Shown here: positions 1-8,722 of the stretch, piece after piece
Position numbering within the stretch: the first letter of the stretch is position 1
How the letters are laid out: each line of letters begins with the position of its first letter
DNA from: Nannocystis pusilla
GTDB taxonomy: Bacteria > Myxococcota_A > Polyangia > Nannocystales > Nannocystaceae
Direction: 5' to 3'
Assembly: GCF_026626665.1 (NCBI RefSeq)
Contig: NZ_JAPNKE010000002.1
Coordinates: forward strand, 8,700,001 to 8,764,000
Length of the DNA stretch: 64,000 bases
Notes under the pieces: model-generated
What the model was told of the DNA's origin: nothing
The model's database searches: none
What the model saw: the letters and a program-made list of their open reading frames with translations, nothing else
Program-made: the position numbers and the translations under genes

Positions 1-61
1 GCGCGGCGGCGCGGTCGATTTCGGGCTTGGGGGACGTGGCGGACGGATCAGACCCGGTCAT
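1..61 (-). CDS. N-terminus of unidentified protein (partial)
   Basis: Only about 20 codons are inside the window (MTGSDPSATSPKPEIDRAAA), so the product cannot be identified. The start is well supported: on the minus strand an AGGAGG ribosome binding site lies 7 nt before the ATG. It follows the ECF sigma gene by 72 bp on the same strand, so it may be a co-transcribed partner such as an anti-sigma factor. That is inference from position only. Confidence 0.6.
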   Translation of the reverse strand, partial: MTGSDPSATSPKPEIDRAAA

Positions 62-133
62 GCGAGCCTCCTGAGGCGCGGTCTGGTGGCTGAACGTGGG
101 CAGCCGGAAGAAGCTTACGCGAGGCCATGAAAG

Positions 134-733
134 TCATAACTCGGCGCCTACGGGTAGGCCGCGTTTTTCGCACGCGGCGCGGAAGGCTTTGCACGCGCGG
201 AAGAGGAGCACGTCGAGCGTGCCGATCTTCACGTCGAGAGTCGCGGCGCACTCCTCGCGCGGACGATCTTCGAGCAGGCGCAAGCGCAGCACCAGGGCGT
301 AGCGAGGGTTCAGCTCCGACAGCACGGCCTCGATGCGGACCCGCAGGGCGTCGCGCTGCAGCTCCTCCTCGGCCGGGTTCTTCGGCTCGGCCGCGCCGGC
401 GTTGCCGAGGTGCTCCTCGAACGCGCCGCGCAGCCGTTGCCGCCGACCCGAGGCCCGCAGCAGGTCGCGCGCCTTGTTCTTCGCCATCGTCTTCAGCCAC
501 GGGTAGACCCCCGCCTCTTGCCACACGAAGTTGGGCAAGTGGCGATACGCCGAGAGGAAGGTCTCGCGCAGGCAGTCGTTGGCGTCGTCGCGGTCGCCGA
601 GCATCGGCACCAGCACGTACGAGAACAGGGTCGGCGCGTAGGCCCGGTACAGCCGCTCGAAGGCGCGGCGGTCCCCGGCGGCGGCCTTGTCGACCACGCT
701 GCGTTCGTCGGGGAGCGGCTCGGGGCGACCCAC
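134..733 (-). CDS. ECF-type RNA polymerase sigma factor
   Basis: This is a sigma-70 family extracytoplasmic-function factor of about 199 aa. Region 2 is visible as RRAFERLYRAY, then DDANDCLRETFLSAYRHL, then the PWLKTMAKNKARDLLR stretch typical of region 2.3/2.4. Region 4 follows as LNPRYALVLRLRLLEDRPR and a helix-turn-helix. The GTG at 733 was chosen because a TAGTCT -10-like box lies 8 nt upstream and because a longer ATG start (826) would overlap the divergent pseudouridine synthase. The conserved domains are unaffected by the choice. It probably directs a small regulon with an unseen anti-sigma partner. Confidence 0.85.
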   Translation of the reverse strand: MGRPEPLPDERSVVDKAAAGDRRAFERLYRAYAPTLFSYVLVPMLGDRDDANDCLRETFLSAYRHLPNFVWQEAGVYPWLKTMAKNKARDLLRASGRRQRLRGAFEEHLGNAGAAEPKNPAEEELQRDALRVRIEAVLSELNPRYALVLRLRLLEDRPREECAATLDVKIGTLDVLLFRACKAFRAACEKRGLPVGAEL

Positions 734-794
734 GCGCCGCGAGACTATCGCGCTTTTCGTCGGTGTGGCGAGCGCGGCGAGGTTAGGCTCCGGG

Positions 795-1601
795 GTGCCG
801 CGGCTCGACCTCCTCATCGCCCACAACCTCGGCCTGTCGCGCGGGCAGGTGACCCGGGCCGTCCGCGCCGGGCGCGTACGGTCGCCCGAAGGTGCGCCGC
901 TGAAGGACCCGGGGCTGAAGATCGCGCCGAGCGCCCTGCCGCAGACGGTGATCTTCGCCGACGAGCCGCTGGTGCTGCGGGTCCGCTATCACCTGCTGCA
1001 GCACAAGCCCGTCGGCGTGGTCACGGCCCTGCGCGACGATCGCCACCGCACCGCCTACGAGCTGGTCCGCGGCGCGCCGCTCGGGCGCGATCTCCGGGCC
1101 GTCGGTCGCCTCGACCTCGACACCTCCGGCCTCTTGCTGTGGACCACCGAGGGCGCCCTGCTGCACCGGCTGACCCACCCGCGCTACGCGGTGCGCCGCA
1201 CCTACCAGGCCGCCCTGACCGGCCCGTGGCGCGCGCCGCCGCCCGAGCTCGAGCTCGACGACGGCCACCGCCCCGAGATCCTCGACCTCCGCCCGCTCGC
1301 CGCCGAAGAGGCCCACCCCGGCCTCCACGTGCCCGAAGGGACAGGTGCGCTGGCGAGCATCACGATCGCCTCCGGCAAGTTCCACGAGGTTCGAAGGATC
1401 TTCGCCGCCCTCGGCGCCGAGGTCCTCGGCCTGTGCCGCGTCTCATTCGGCCCGCTCGAGCTCCCGCGCGACCTGCCCGCCGGCGAGCACCGCGAGATCG
1501 ACCTGCACGCCCTGTTCGCCGGCACCCTCCACCCCGCGCCGCTGGCCCCCGGCGAGGCGCCCGACGAGGCGCCGCCCGACCCGCTGCTCGAGGACGAGTG
1601 A
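795..1601 (+). CDS. RsuA/RluB-family pseudouridine synthase
   Basis: Converts a specific uridine in rRNA to pseudouridine. An S4 RNA-binding domain is at the N-terminus (RLDLLIAHNLGLSRGQVTRAV). The catalytic motif GRLDLDTSGLLLWT, with the nucleophilic Asp, is about a third of the way in, followed by a KFHEVRRIF motif near the C-terminus as in RsuA/RluB/RluE. GTG at 795 is preferred over an upstream ATG at 687, which would run antisense into the sigma gene. A copy of the dispersed repeat (cccgaagggacaggtgc, about 1333-1349) lies in frame in a loop just before the last core strand. The substrate (16S or 23S position) cannot be told. Confidence 0.88.
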   Translation: MPRLDLLIAHNLGLSRGQVTRAVRAGRVRSPEGAPLKDPGLKIAPSALPQTVIFADEPLVLRVRYHLLQHKPVGVVTALRDDRHRTAYELVRGAPLGRDLRAVGRLDLDTSGLLLWTTEGALLHRLTHPRYAVRRTYQAALTGPWRAPPPELELDDGHRPEILDLRPLAAEEAHPGLHVPEGTGALASITIASGKFHEVRRIFAALGAEVLGLCRVSFGPLELPRDLPAGEHREIDLHALFAGTLHPAPLAPGEAPDEAPPDPLLEDE

Positions 1602-1602
1602 C

Positions 1603-2379
1603 ATGTCCGAAGAGACACCCGGGGCGAGGACCGACACGGCCGCACGGGCGAGGCCCGGCGAGCGCGCACCCGCGGCGAGCGAGGCGTCGAACGAGCAGCG
1701 CTCGCCGCTGATGGGCTCGCTGTCTGAAAGGACAGGTAATTCCGCCGCGAGCTCGTCACCCTGCAGCTCCGAGATTCGCCGCGAACTCCAGCTCCGCGTC
1801 GCCGCCCGGGTCGCCTGCACCGAGGCCGAGGGCCCCGGGCGCCGGTTCGCGGTGTGGGTGCAGGGCTGCGACCTGCGGTGCCCCGGCTGCTGCAACCCCG
1901 AGTTCTTCGCCCGCGAGGGCGGCGAATCACTGGCCGTGGCCGCGCTGGCGGACGAGCTGCGCGCCGCCCGTGACCTCCACGCGATCACCGGCCTCACCGT
2001 GTTGGGCGGCGAGCCGAGCGAGCAGGCCGAAGCAGTCGCCGCCCTGTGCCGGGCCGCGCGCGAGCTCGGCCTGAGCACCATCGTGTTCACCGGTCGCACC
2101 CACGCGGAGCTGCAGGCCCTGACCGAGATGCGCGCGCTGCTCGACGCCGCCGACACGCTCGTCGACGGCCGCTTCGACGCCCGCCGCCGCGAGCCGCCCG
2201 ACGGTCGCCGGTGGATCGGCTCGACCAACCAGCAGATCGTTCACCTCACCCCGCGCCACGCCGACCCCGCGCAGTGGCGCGGTCGCAATCACGTCGAGCT
2301 GCAGATCGACGCCGCCGGCCGCATCACCGGCCACGGCGCGCCCGACATCCTGCGACGTGTCTTGAAGAACATGTCCTGA
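1603..2379 (+). CDS. Radical SAM protein, anaerobic ribonucleotide reductase activase-like
   Basis: A short radical-SAM protein of the NrdG/pyruvate-formate-lyase-activase type. The CxxxCxxC cluster (CDLRCPGC) that holds the 4Fe-4S cluster is clear, preceded by FAVWVQG and followed by LTVLGGEPSEQ, which matches the GGEP motif of NrdG. The first ~60 residues are low-complexity and contain two copies of the dispersed repeat (1601-1620 and 1721-1738), so the true start may be later, near the ELQLRVAARV segment. The ATG lies 1 nt after the preceding stop, suggesting co-transcription. No NrdD-like partner is in the window, so its target protein is unknown. The last residues (VLKNMS) are also encoded by a repeat copy. 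Confidence 0.8.
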   Translation: MSEETPGARTDTAARARPGERAPAASEASNEQRSPLMGSLSERTGNSAASSSPCSSEIRRELQLRVAARVACTEAEGPGRRFAVWVQGCDLRCPGCCNPEFFAREGGESLAVAALADELRAARDLHAITGLTVLGGEPSEQAEAVAALCRAARELGLSTIVFTGRTHAELQALTEMRALLDAADTLVDGRFDARRREPPDGRRWIGSTNQQIVHLTPRHADPAQWRGRNHVELQIDAAGRITGHGAPDILRRVLKNMS

Positions 2380-2387
2380 AAGACATT
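2357..2387. repeat. Dispersed palindromic repeat at the end of the activase gene
   Basis: Three half-sites in tandem (tgtcttgaag, aacatgtcctg, aaagacat) form overlapping hairpins at the 3' end of the radical-SAM gene, in the space shared with the convergent methyltransferase-like gene. It may act as a terminator. Confidence 0.6.
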
Positions 2388-2554
2388 ATGTGGCTGCGAG
2401 AGCGGCGCCCGAGGAGACGCGGCGCGCCAGGAGCGAAGGGTCGCCTGCGTCCGCGAGCGCTCGCCCGGCGCGTCCCCCGAGCGGCGGGGCCACGAGCTTG
2501 TGGCGTTCGGGCTCGCCTCGACCAGCACGACTCGCGGCCCGGCTCCGTGAAGAA

Positions 2555-3322
2555 TCACAGCGACATCGTCGCCGTGCCCCAGCCCCACAGCTTCTTGATC
2601 TTCGGGCAGCGGCGGCGGAGCTCGAGCATCGCCGCCTCGTTGCCGCCGTAATTGGGAAAAATGTCGACCAAGGCGACGTCGGCCGCGAGCGTCGGCAGGA
2701 CCGCGAACGCGTCGCCCACGATCACCGTCAGCCGCTTCTTCACGTGCGGGCGGATCTTCGGCAGATAGAAGTCGACCAGCTCCTGACTGAGCTCGACCAG
2801 CACCACTTCCTTCACCTGCAGCCGGCGCGACACCTCGATGAGCTGGTGGCCGAGGCCGAGGCCCGCGATCACCACTCGGCCCTTCGCCAGGCGCGTGCCC
2901 TCGCGCAGCGTCATCAGCTCCGCGGGCGTCAACGACATCCACGGCGACTCGCTCCACACCCCCGGCTCGCCCTCGCGGCACTGGAAGATCGCCGGGATCG
3001 GCACGTCGCTGTCAAAAATCACCGAGCCTGTCTGCGGGCCCCACCACGTCAACAATCGGCGACCGGCGCGGTGCAGGCGGATGCAGTAGCGGAACAACTT
3101 GTTCGGCGAGTCGGCGTGCTCGGCCGGGTTGAGCTCGGCGACCGGCGCGTCGCTCGGCGCCAGCTCGGGGAAGGCGATGAACGGCCGGTACGACGCGCCG
3201 ACGATGTTGAGCTCCGGCGCCCACTTCATCGCCGAGTCCCACGGCACGCAGCTGCGCATGCGTCGCTGGTACTCCTCGAAGATCTCCAGCTTCTGCGCCG
3301 GCGTCAGCTCGATCTTGGTCAT
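2555..3322 (-). CDS. Class I SAM-dependent methyltransferase-like protein
   Basis: A 255-residue protein. Its C-terminal half has a Rossmann pattern: VVIAGLGLGHQLIEV resembles the glycine-rich SAM loop, VVLVELSQELVDFY the acidic end of strand 2, then TVIVGDAFAVLP and DVALVDIFPNYGG. This resembles spermidine-synthase-like and other class I methyltransferase folds. The N-terminal 100 residues are not recognised. The start ATG overlaps the stop of the upstream membrane-protein gene (ATGA), so it is the last gene of a three-gene operon with that gene and the aldehyde dehydrogenase. No substrate can be named. Confidence 0.65.
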   Translation of the reverse strand: MTKIELTPAQKLEIFEEYQRRMRSCVPWDSAMKWAPELNIVGASYRPFIAFPELAPSDAPVAELNPAEHADSPNKLFRYCIRLHRAGRRLLTWWGPQTGSVIFDSDVPIPAIFQCREGEPGVWSESPWMSLTPAELMTLREGTRLAKGRVVIAGLGLGHQLIEVSRRLQVKEVVLVELSQELVDFYLPKIRPHVKKRLTVIVGDAFAVLPTLAADVALVDIFPNYGGNEAAMLELRRRCPKIKKLWGWGTATMSL

Positions 3323-4281
3323 GCCGCGCCCAGTGTATCAGCGCGCAGCCAGCGGCACGCCGCCGCCGCGACGGGCACATACAGGAGTACGAGGAGCTCG
3401 CCGTACACGCGCGGTTCGTAGATGTTGGCGACCAGCATCAGCCCGGCGAACCAGGCCAGGGCGACCAGCGCCAGGCGCCGGTGGTCCGCGGAAATTGTCT
3501 TCCACAGCAGCACCCACGCCAGCGGTAGCAGCGCGAAGTACATCGGCAACCACAACCAGTGGACCGGCTCTGCCAGCCACTCGAGATTGTGCAGCCAGCG
3601 CGGCGTGTTTTTTCCAATTGCGAAGTGCAGGGCTGGGCCGGGGTTGTCGGGCAGCGCGAGCGCGACCGCCAGGCGCGCCGCGACGAACGCCGCGACCATC
3701 GCCAGCGCGGGCCGAATCATTCCCCGAATGTCCCGAAGCACATGTCCCGAAGACCCGACGTGCAGCGCGAGCGCGGCCGCCGGGATCAGCGCCGCGCTCT
3801 CGCGATTGAGCGCCGCGACGAAGCAAAGCGCGGTCGCGGCGGCGAACCTCCGATCCGCGACCAGCGCCAGGCCGGCGGCGGTGAACGCCATCGCCGGCGT
3901 GTCCCACGGGTAGAACACCGCCCACTTGTGCTTCAGCAGGAACGGGAAAGCCAGCAGCGCGAAGAAACATGTCGCGAAGAACATGTCCCATCGCGCACCC
4001 ACGAGCGGACGCAGCGCCACGCGCAGGGCGAACCACAGCCCCAGCGCCGCCGCGGCCTCGCACACTCCCCACACCAGCGCCAGCGGCCAGTCGGTCGCGG
4101 CGCGCAGCGGCCAGGCGACGAGCGCCATCAGCGGGCGGTGGCCGAACGGCAGCGGCGCGGTGAACTCGGCGATCTGGGCCCACGTCGCGCCCTTGTACTC
4201 GCCGTTCATCTGCAGGCGGAGGGCGGCCCAGCCGGCGGCCAGCAGGACCAGCGCCCCGCCGCGACATGCCCTTGCGAGCAT
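3319..4281 (-). CDS. Polytopic membrane protein, unknown function
   Basis: A 320-residue hydrophobic protein with roughly eight or nine membrane segments, starting with ALVLLAAGWAALRL and ending with LLVLLYVPVAAAACRWL. Charged stretches such as HKWAVFYPWDTPAM and NREAA-like loops recall membrane glycosyltransferase-type (GT-C) proteins, but no catalytic motif is certain. It starts 14 nt after the aldehyde dehydrogenase stop and overlaps the methyltransferase-like start by 4 nt. Copies of the dispersed repeat lie in frame at 3726-3753, 3961-3990 and over the start codon (4263-4297). Confidence 0.65.
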   Translation of the reverse strand: MLARACRGGALVLLAAGWAALRLQMNGEYKGATWAQIAEFTAPLPFGHRPLMALVAWPLRAATDWPLALVWGVCEAAAALGLWFALRVALRPLVGARWDMFFATCFFALLAFPFLLKHKWAVFYPWDTPAMAFTAAGLALVADRRFAAATALCFVAALNRESAALIPAAALALHVGSSGHVLRDIRGMIRPALAMVAAFVAARLAVALALPDNPGPALHFAIGKNTPRWLHNLEWLAEPVHWLWLPMYFALLPLAWVLLWKTISADHRRLALVALAWFAGLMLVANIYEPRVYGELLVLLYVPVAAAACRWLRADTLGAA

Positions 4282-4295
4282 GTCCCCAGAGACAG

Positions 4296-5891
4296 CTACT
4301 TCCCGGCCGTCGCGCGCTTCCACAGCGCCTTGCCCATGTCGACGAGCCCGCGGGCGCGGCCGGCCAGGCTGGTGCTGTAGAGGATGTGGAGGATCGCCTT
4401 GCCCTGCTCGTAGGTGCCGGGGCGGACCGGGTACATCTCGACCGCGGCGTGGATCGGCAGGCGGTCGGTGATCACCGCCTTGACGTTGGACAGCCCGCGC
4501 AGGCCCTCGGGGCCGTTGAGGCGGCCGAAGCCGGAGCCGCGCACGCCGCCGAACGGCAGCTCGTGGGCCATGTAGTGCATCGCGAAGTCGTTGATCACCG
4601 TCGAGCCGGCGACGATCTGGCGGGCGATCCGCTCGGCGCGGGCGCGGTCGCGCGAGAACACCGACGACGACAGCCCGTACGCCGAGTCGTTGGCCAGGCG
4701 GATCGCCTCCTCCTCCGAGCGCACGCGCATGATCGCGATCACCGGGCCGAAGGTCTCCTCGCGCATGATCTTCATGTCGTGGTCGACGTCGACCAGCACC
4801 GTCGGCTCGAAGTACTGCCCGCCCGGGCCGCGCTTGCCGCCGGCGAGGATCCGCGCGCCGCGGTGGACCGCGTCGGCGACCAGGCGCTCGACGATGTCGA
4901 CCTGGCCCGGCATCGTCATCGCGCCGACGTCGACCGTGCCGCCGCCGAGCGGCGGGCCCTGGCGCAGGCCGCCGACGATGCGCGCGACCGCGGCGACGAA
5001 CTCGTCGTAGACCGCGTCGAACACGTAGATCCGCTCGGCCGCCATGCACAGCTGGCCGGCCGACGTCAGCGTCCCGATCAGCGCGTTGTGCAGCGCCTGG
5101 TGGATGTCGGCGTCGTCGCAGACGATCATCGGGTCCTTGCCGCCGAGCTCGAGGATCACCGGCGTCAGCGTCTCGGCCGCGGTCTGCAGCACGCGCTTGC
5201 CGTTGGCCATCGAGCCGGTGAAGATCACCTTGTCGACGCCCGCGCCGACCAGCGCCGCGCCGGTCTCGGCGTAGCCGGTGATCAGCTGCACGAGGTCGGT
5301 CGAGTGGCCCTCGGCCCGCAGCGCCTCGTCGAAGATCTGCTGGATCCGCGGCGCCGACCACGACGTCCACTCCGACACCTTGATCATCGCCGCGTTGCCG
5401 GCCATCAGCGCCGGGATCGCCGGCGCGAGCACGTTCTGCAGCGGGAAGTTCCACGGGCAGATCGCCGCGATCACCCCCAGCGGGTGGTACTCGATGCGCG
5501 CGGCCTTGTGCATGAGTACGCCGGACGAGGCCTTCTGCGGCTTCAGCGCCTGCTCGGCGTGGGCCAGGTTCCAGCGCAGCATCTCGCAGATCGGCCACAT
5601 CTCGACGGTCGCGTTCTCGAGCGTCTTGCCGGAGTCGCGGCTGATGAGGCGGCACAGCTCGTCGGTGTGGTCGAGCAGGTGCTCGAGGATCCGGCGCACC
5701 ACCCGGCGGCGCTGGGCGAAGCTCGTCTTCGCCCACGCGGCCTGCGCGACCCGGGCGCGCTCCAGGCGGGCCTGGACCTCGGCGCGGTCCATGGCCGGCA
5801 CTTCGCCGAGCGACTCGCCGGTGGCCGGGTCGGAGCAGGGGATGGTCGAGCGCGCGGCGGCGAGGCTCTTCGGCGAGGCGGCGTGGTCCAT
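4296..5891 (-). CDS. Aldehyde dehydrogenase family protein
   Basis: NAD(P)-dependent aldehyde oxidation. The protein is 531 aa, slightly longer than the usual ~480-500. Diagnostic motifs are present in order: PWNFPLQNVLAPAIPALMAG, FTGSMANGKRVLQ, the catalytic Glu in ILELGGKDPMIV, the catalytic Cys in GQLCMAAERIYV, and EETFGPVIAIMRV. The C-terminus has an extra ~60 residues after the PFGGVRGSGFGRLNG motif. It is the first gene of the operon; a TAGGGT box (5901-5906) lies 9 nt before the ATG. The aldehyde substrate is unknown. Confidence 0.92.
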   Translation of the reverse strand: MDHAASPKSLAAARSTIPCSDPATGESLGEVPAMDRAEVQARLERARVAQAAWAKTSFAQRRRVVRRILEHLLDHTDELCRLISRDSGKTLENATVEMWPICEMLRWNLAHAEQALKPQKASSGVLMHKAARIEYHPLGVIAAICPWNFPLQNVLAPAIPALMAGNAAMIKVSEWTSWSAPRIQQIFDEALRAEGHSTDLVQLITGYAETGAALVGAGVDKVIFTGSMANGKRVLQTAAETLTPVILELGGKDPMIVCDDADIHQALHNALIGTLTSAGQLCMAAERIYVFDAVYDEFVAAVARIVGGLRQGPPLGGGTVDVGAMTMPGQVDIVERLVADAVHRGARILAGGKRGPGGQYFEPTVLVDVDHDMKIMREETFGPVIAIMRVRSEEEAIRLANDSAYGLSSSVFSRDRARAERIARQIVAGSTVINDFAMHYMAHELPFGGVRGSGFGRLNGPEGLRGLSNVKAVITDRLPIHAAVEMYPVRPGTYEQGKAILHILYSTSLAGRARGLVDMGKALWKRATAGK

Positions 5892-6012
5892 GGCGCGGGG
5901 ACCCTAACCCAAACCGCCGCCCGCCTGCGCGTGATCCGCCCCACTGTGGCCTCTCGTGGTCCGCCCCATGCGGGCCGGCCGGCCGGCGTGACAGTTTGGC
6001 AGCCGGTCGCAC

Positions 6013-6041
6013 TTGAGCGCGTCATCGTGTCCGATTAGCTT
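6013..6041 (+). promoter_or_regulatory. Promoter TTGAGC-17-TAGCTT, start codon 6 nt downstream
   Basis: TTGAGC (6013-6018) and TAGCTT (6036-6041) are spaced 17 bp. The ATG of the lipoprotein gene follows after 6 nt, so transcription would begin at or next to the start codon, giving a leaderless mRNA. Confidence 0.6.
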
Positions 6042-6047
6042 GTGGGT

Positions 6048-7127
6048 ATGCGGGTCGCGTCCACGCTCCTCGGCCTCTCGGTGCTCGCCGCGTGTACCAG
6101 CGAGTTCACCTTCTCGGATTCGGTCAACAGTCGGCTGTACGAGTTCAAGCCGCGCGCCGAGTACGGCGACGAGCTGAGCACGCCGTACGTGCTCGGGGCC
6201 CAGTTCGAGGTGTTCGTCGAGGACAACGATCAGGAGACCGACTTCCTCGGGTGGAAGGTCGAGAGCATGGACCCGAAGGTCCTGCAGCTGCGCGCCGAGC
6301 CGTACAAGATGAGCCCGCACATCCTCGTCGTCGAGGTCGGGGCCATCGGCGAGGGCGTCACCGAGCTGCTGCTCAAGGACACCTCGGGCGCGATCCGTGG
6401 CAGCGCCGCCGTCGAGGTCAAGCGGCCCACCCGCGCCAAGTTGTTCGCCGCGCCGATCTACGCGCTCGACAACCCCGACTTCCGCGGCGAGACCCCGCAC
6501 CCGCGGATCCTCGTCGGCGGCACCGCGACCTTCGCCGTCGAGTACTTGCACGAAGACATCCGCCTGCAGGGCTCGACCGACATCCAGGTGGCCAGCAGCG
6601 CGGCGATCGACGCCACCATCCGTCACTCCGAGCTGGTCGACAACCGCAACTGGTTGCAAGTGAGCGTCGGCGCCCAGGGCCGGCACAGCGCCGAGCTGTG
6701 GCTCGGTGACACGCTCGTCGAGGAGGTCGACATCTTCGGCGTGCCGAGCAGCATGATCGCCGGCGTCGAGCTCATCGACGGCGACGCGACCAACCCTGAC
6801 GAGCTCGCCGGCGAGTGGCTCCTCGTCGGGCAGGCGGTCGCCGAGGACAAGCAGCCGATCTACGGCGTCGACTTCGAGTGGGCGCTGCCGGACCGCGGCT
6901 TCACCGAGCCGGGCGACGTGTTCATCTACGAGCACGACCCCGAGCAGGAGTTCCGCAAGATCACCGCGCGGGCCTACGGCGTCGAGTCGCAGATCTCGGT
7001 GCGCGTCGCGGCCGGTGAGCCGGCCTCGTCGAACGACACCTCGCTGACCTGCAGCGTCACCGGCGGTCCGCCGCCCTGGGCGCTCGGTCTGTTGCTGCTC
7101 GGCCTGCGACGTCGTCGTCGCGCTTGA
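6048..7127 (+). CDS. Lipoprotein with MYXO-CTERM-like C-terminus
   Basis: A 359-residue exported protein. The N-terminus (MRVASTLLGLSVLAAC) is a lipoprotein signal with an LAAC lipobox. The C-terminus has a Cys (LTCSVTGG), a short hydrophobic segment (WALGLLLLGL) and an Arg cluster (RRRRRA), the layout of MYXO-CTERM sorting tails known in myxobacteria. The central part looks like repeated beta-sandwich (Ig-like) modules, with no enzyme motif. Having both an N-terminal lipobox and a C-terminal sorting tail is unusual. ATG 6048 is preferred over GTG 6042 because of the lipobox and the promoter spacing. Confidence 0.75.
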   Translation: MRVASTLLGLSVLAACTSEFTFSDSVNSRLYEFKPRAEYGDELSTPYVLGAQFEVFVEDNDQETDFLGWKVESMDPKVLQLRAEPYKMSPHILVVEVGAIGEGVTELLLKDTSGAIRGSAAVEVKRPTRAKLFAAPIYALDNPDFRGETPHPRILVGGTATFAVEYLHEDIRLQGSTDIQVASSAAIDATIRHSELVDNRNWLQVSVGAQGRHSAELWLGDTLVEEVDIFGVPSSMIAGVELIDGDATNPDELAGEWLLVGQAVAEDKQPIYGVDFEWALPDRGFTEPGDVFIYEHDPEQEFRKITARAYGVESQISVRVAAGEPASSNDTSLTCSVTGGPPPWALGLLLLGLRRRRRA

Positions 7128-7160
7128 GCGAGTTTCCGCGCTCGGCGAACCCCGGATTCG

Positions 7161-7180
7161 CCCCTCCGTACCGGGAGGGG
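7161..7180 (+). terminator. Possible hairpin terminator
   Basis: CCCCTCC and GGAGGGG form a 7-bp GC stem around a 6-nt loop, 34 nt after the stop of the preceding gene. There is no T-tract, so this is only a possible terminator. Confidence 0.4.
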
Positions 7181-7244
7181 ATCTCCGCTTCCGCCGACGA
7201 GAATTTCCCCTCGCTGTGCTAGCGTGCGGCTTCGGGGAGTTCTC

Positions 7245-8639
7245 ATGAGAAACGAGCTTAAGTCCTTGATCGCCGCCTCGGTGGTGTTCGCCTGCGGGGA
7301 CAACGGCGGGCGCGACGACGGCGGGGCGTCGGCCACGTTGACGCCGCCGACCTCGAGTCCGACTGCGGTCACCGCGACCGAGCCGGGCACTGCGTCGGAG
7401 ACCGCCGGGCCGACCAGTGAGACGCCCACGATGGGGACCGGTAGTGACAGCAACGCTACCACCCAGAGTCCCACCGACCCGACCGAGGGTGTCACCGGGA
7501 CCTCGGTGACCGCGAGCGGCGGGCCCAAGTTCGACCTCGGCATCACGCCCGACGGCGGCATGGCCTGCAGCGGCGGCGGCGGCGGCGAGCCTGACTTCTC
7601 GTACATCTGGATCGCCAACAGCGGCCAGGGGACGATGAGCAAGATCAACACGGTGAACCTGGTCGAGGAGGGGCGTTACATCGTGCGTCCCGACTCGGCG
7701 GGCAACCCGTCGCGCACCTCGGTCAACCTCTCGGGCGACGTCGTGATCGCCAACCGCGCCGGCGGTCTGACGAAGGTGTACGCGCAGCCCGAGCGCTGCG
7801 CCGACACCAACGGGACGCCGGGGATCCAGACTGCCGTCGACGCCAACTTCCTGCCGTGGGGCGCCGACGAGTGCGTCGCCTGGTACACGCCGATGAGCTA
7901 CATCAGCCAGCGGCCGGTCGCGTGGACGCAGGGCAACTTCAACAAGGCGACGTGCCAGTGGGAGAACCAGAAGATCTGGACATCCGGCAACAACGACGAC
8001 TTCGTCAACGCCGATAACCAGCTCGACGTCCTGCTCGTCAACGGAGACACCGGCGCGATCGAGGCGACCGTCAACGTGGTCGGCGTGAACCCCGACTACT
8101 ACGGCATCTACGGCGCGGCGGTCGACGGTAACGGCAACTTCTGGGGCTCGCAGCTCGGCGTCGGCCAGCTGGTGTTCATCGACCGCCAGAGCCTGCAGGT
8201 CAAGATGTGGCCGATGGCGATGTCGGGCTACGGCATGACCGTCGACTCGAAGGGCTACGTGTGGACCTGCAGCGGCAGCGGCGCGGCCCGCTTCGACCCG
8301 ATGACCGAGACGTGGCAGACCGTCGTGGTCTCCGGCGGCGGCGGCTGCATGGAGGACGGCGCCGGCACCCTCTACATGTCGGGCAACCCCAACCTCATCA
8401 TCGCGGTCGACACCGAGACGATGGTCCAGAAAGACGTGCTGAACGTCCCCAGCTACGTGCACGGCATCAGCATCGACTTCTACGGCTACGTCTGGGGCGT
8501 GACGCTGTCGGAGCCGTACGCCTACCGCGTGCACCCGGTCATGAAGACGGTCGACACCTTCACCGGCCTGACCGCGCCCTACACCTACAGCGACATGACC
8601 GGCTTCGCCCTCAGCAACGCCGGCTCGCCGTCGGGCTAG
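7245..8639 (+). CDS. Secreted lipoprotein with Thr/Ser-rich linker and beta-propeller-like domain
   Basis: About 464 aa. The signal MRNELKSLIAASVVFAC ends in a lipobox-like Cys followed by GDNGG. Residues ~25-100 are a Thr/Ser/Pro-rich low-complexity spacer of the kind seen in three other lipoproteins in this window. The remaining ~350 residues carry repeated blades with aromatic and Gly-rich motifs (YIWIANSGQGTMSKIN, GNFWGSQLGVGQLVFIDR, GYVWTCSGSGAARFD), typical of NHL/Vgb-like beta-propellers that bind ligands or peptides outside the cell. The start is supported by GGGGAG 5 nt upstream and a TAGCGT box at 7220-7225. Enzymatic activity is not implied. Confidence 0.75.
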   Translation: MRNELKSLIAASVVFACGDNGGRDDGGASATLTPPTSSPTAVTATEPGTASETAGPTSETPTMGTGSDSNATTQSPTDPTEGVTGTSVTASGGPKFDLGITPDGGMACSGGGGGEPDFSYIWIANSGQGTMSKINTVNLVEEGRYIVRPDSAGNPSRTSVNLSGDVVIANRAGGLTKVYAQPERCADTNGTPGIQTAVDANFLPWGADECVAWYTPMSYISQRPVAWTQGNFNKATCQWENQKIWTSGNNDDFVNADNQLDVLLVNGDTGAIEATVNVVGVNPDYYGIYGAAVDGNGNFWGSQLGVGQLVFIDRQSLQVKMWPMAMSGYGMTVDSKGYVWTCSGSGAARFDPMTETWQTVVVSGGGGCMEDGAGTLYMSGNPNLIIAVDTETMVQKDVLNVPSYVHGISIDFYGYVWGVTLSEPYAYRVHPVMKTVDTFTGLTAPYTYSDMTGFALSNAGSPSG

Positions 8640-8648
8640 CGGCCAAGA

Positions 8649-8682
8649 CGAAGGGCCATGTCCTCGCGGACATGGCCCTTCG
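8649..8682. terminator. Bidirectional hairpin terminator made of the dispersed repeat
   Basis: A perfect 15-bp stem (cgaagggccatgtcc / ggacatggcccttcg) closes a TCGC tetraloop, 10 nt after one stop codon and 41 nt from the stop of the convergent gene. It is the longest perfect copy of the window-wide repeat. Confidence 0.75.
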
Positions 8683-8722
8683 GGCATGAGCGTAGCGACC
8701 TGTCCTACAGGCCAGGCTCGGC

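Noticed and set aside
3319..6012. One 897-codon minus-strand frame that includes both the membrane protein and a long upstream part
   Set aside because: The upstream part is the aldehyde dehydrogenase gene read in the wrong frame; only the part from 4281 down is a gene.
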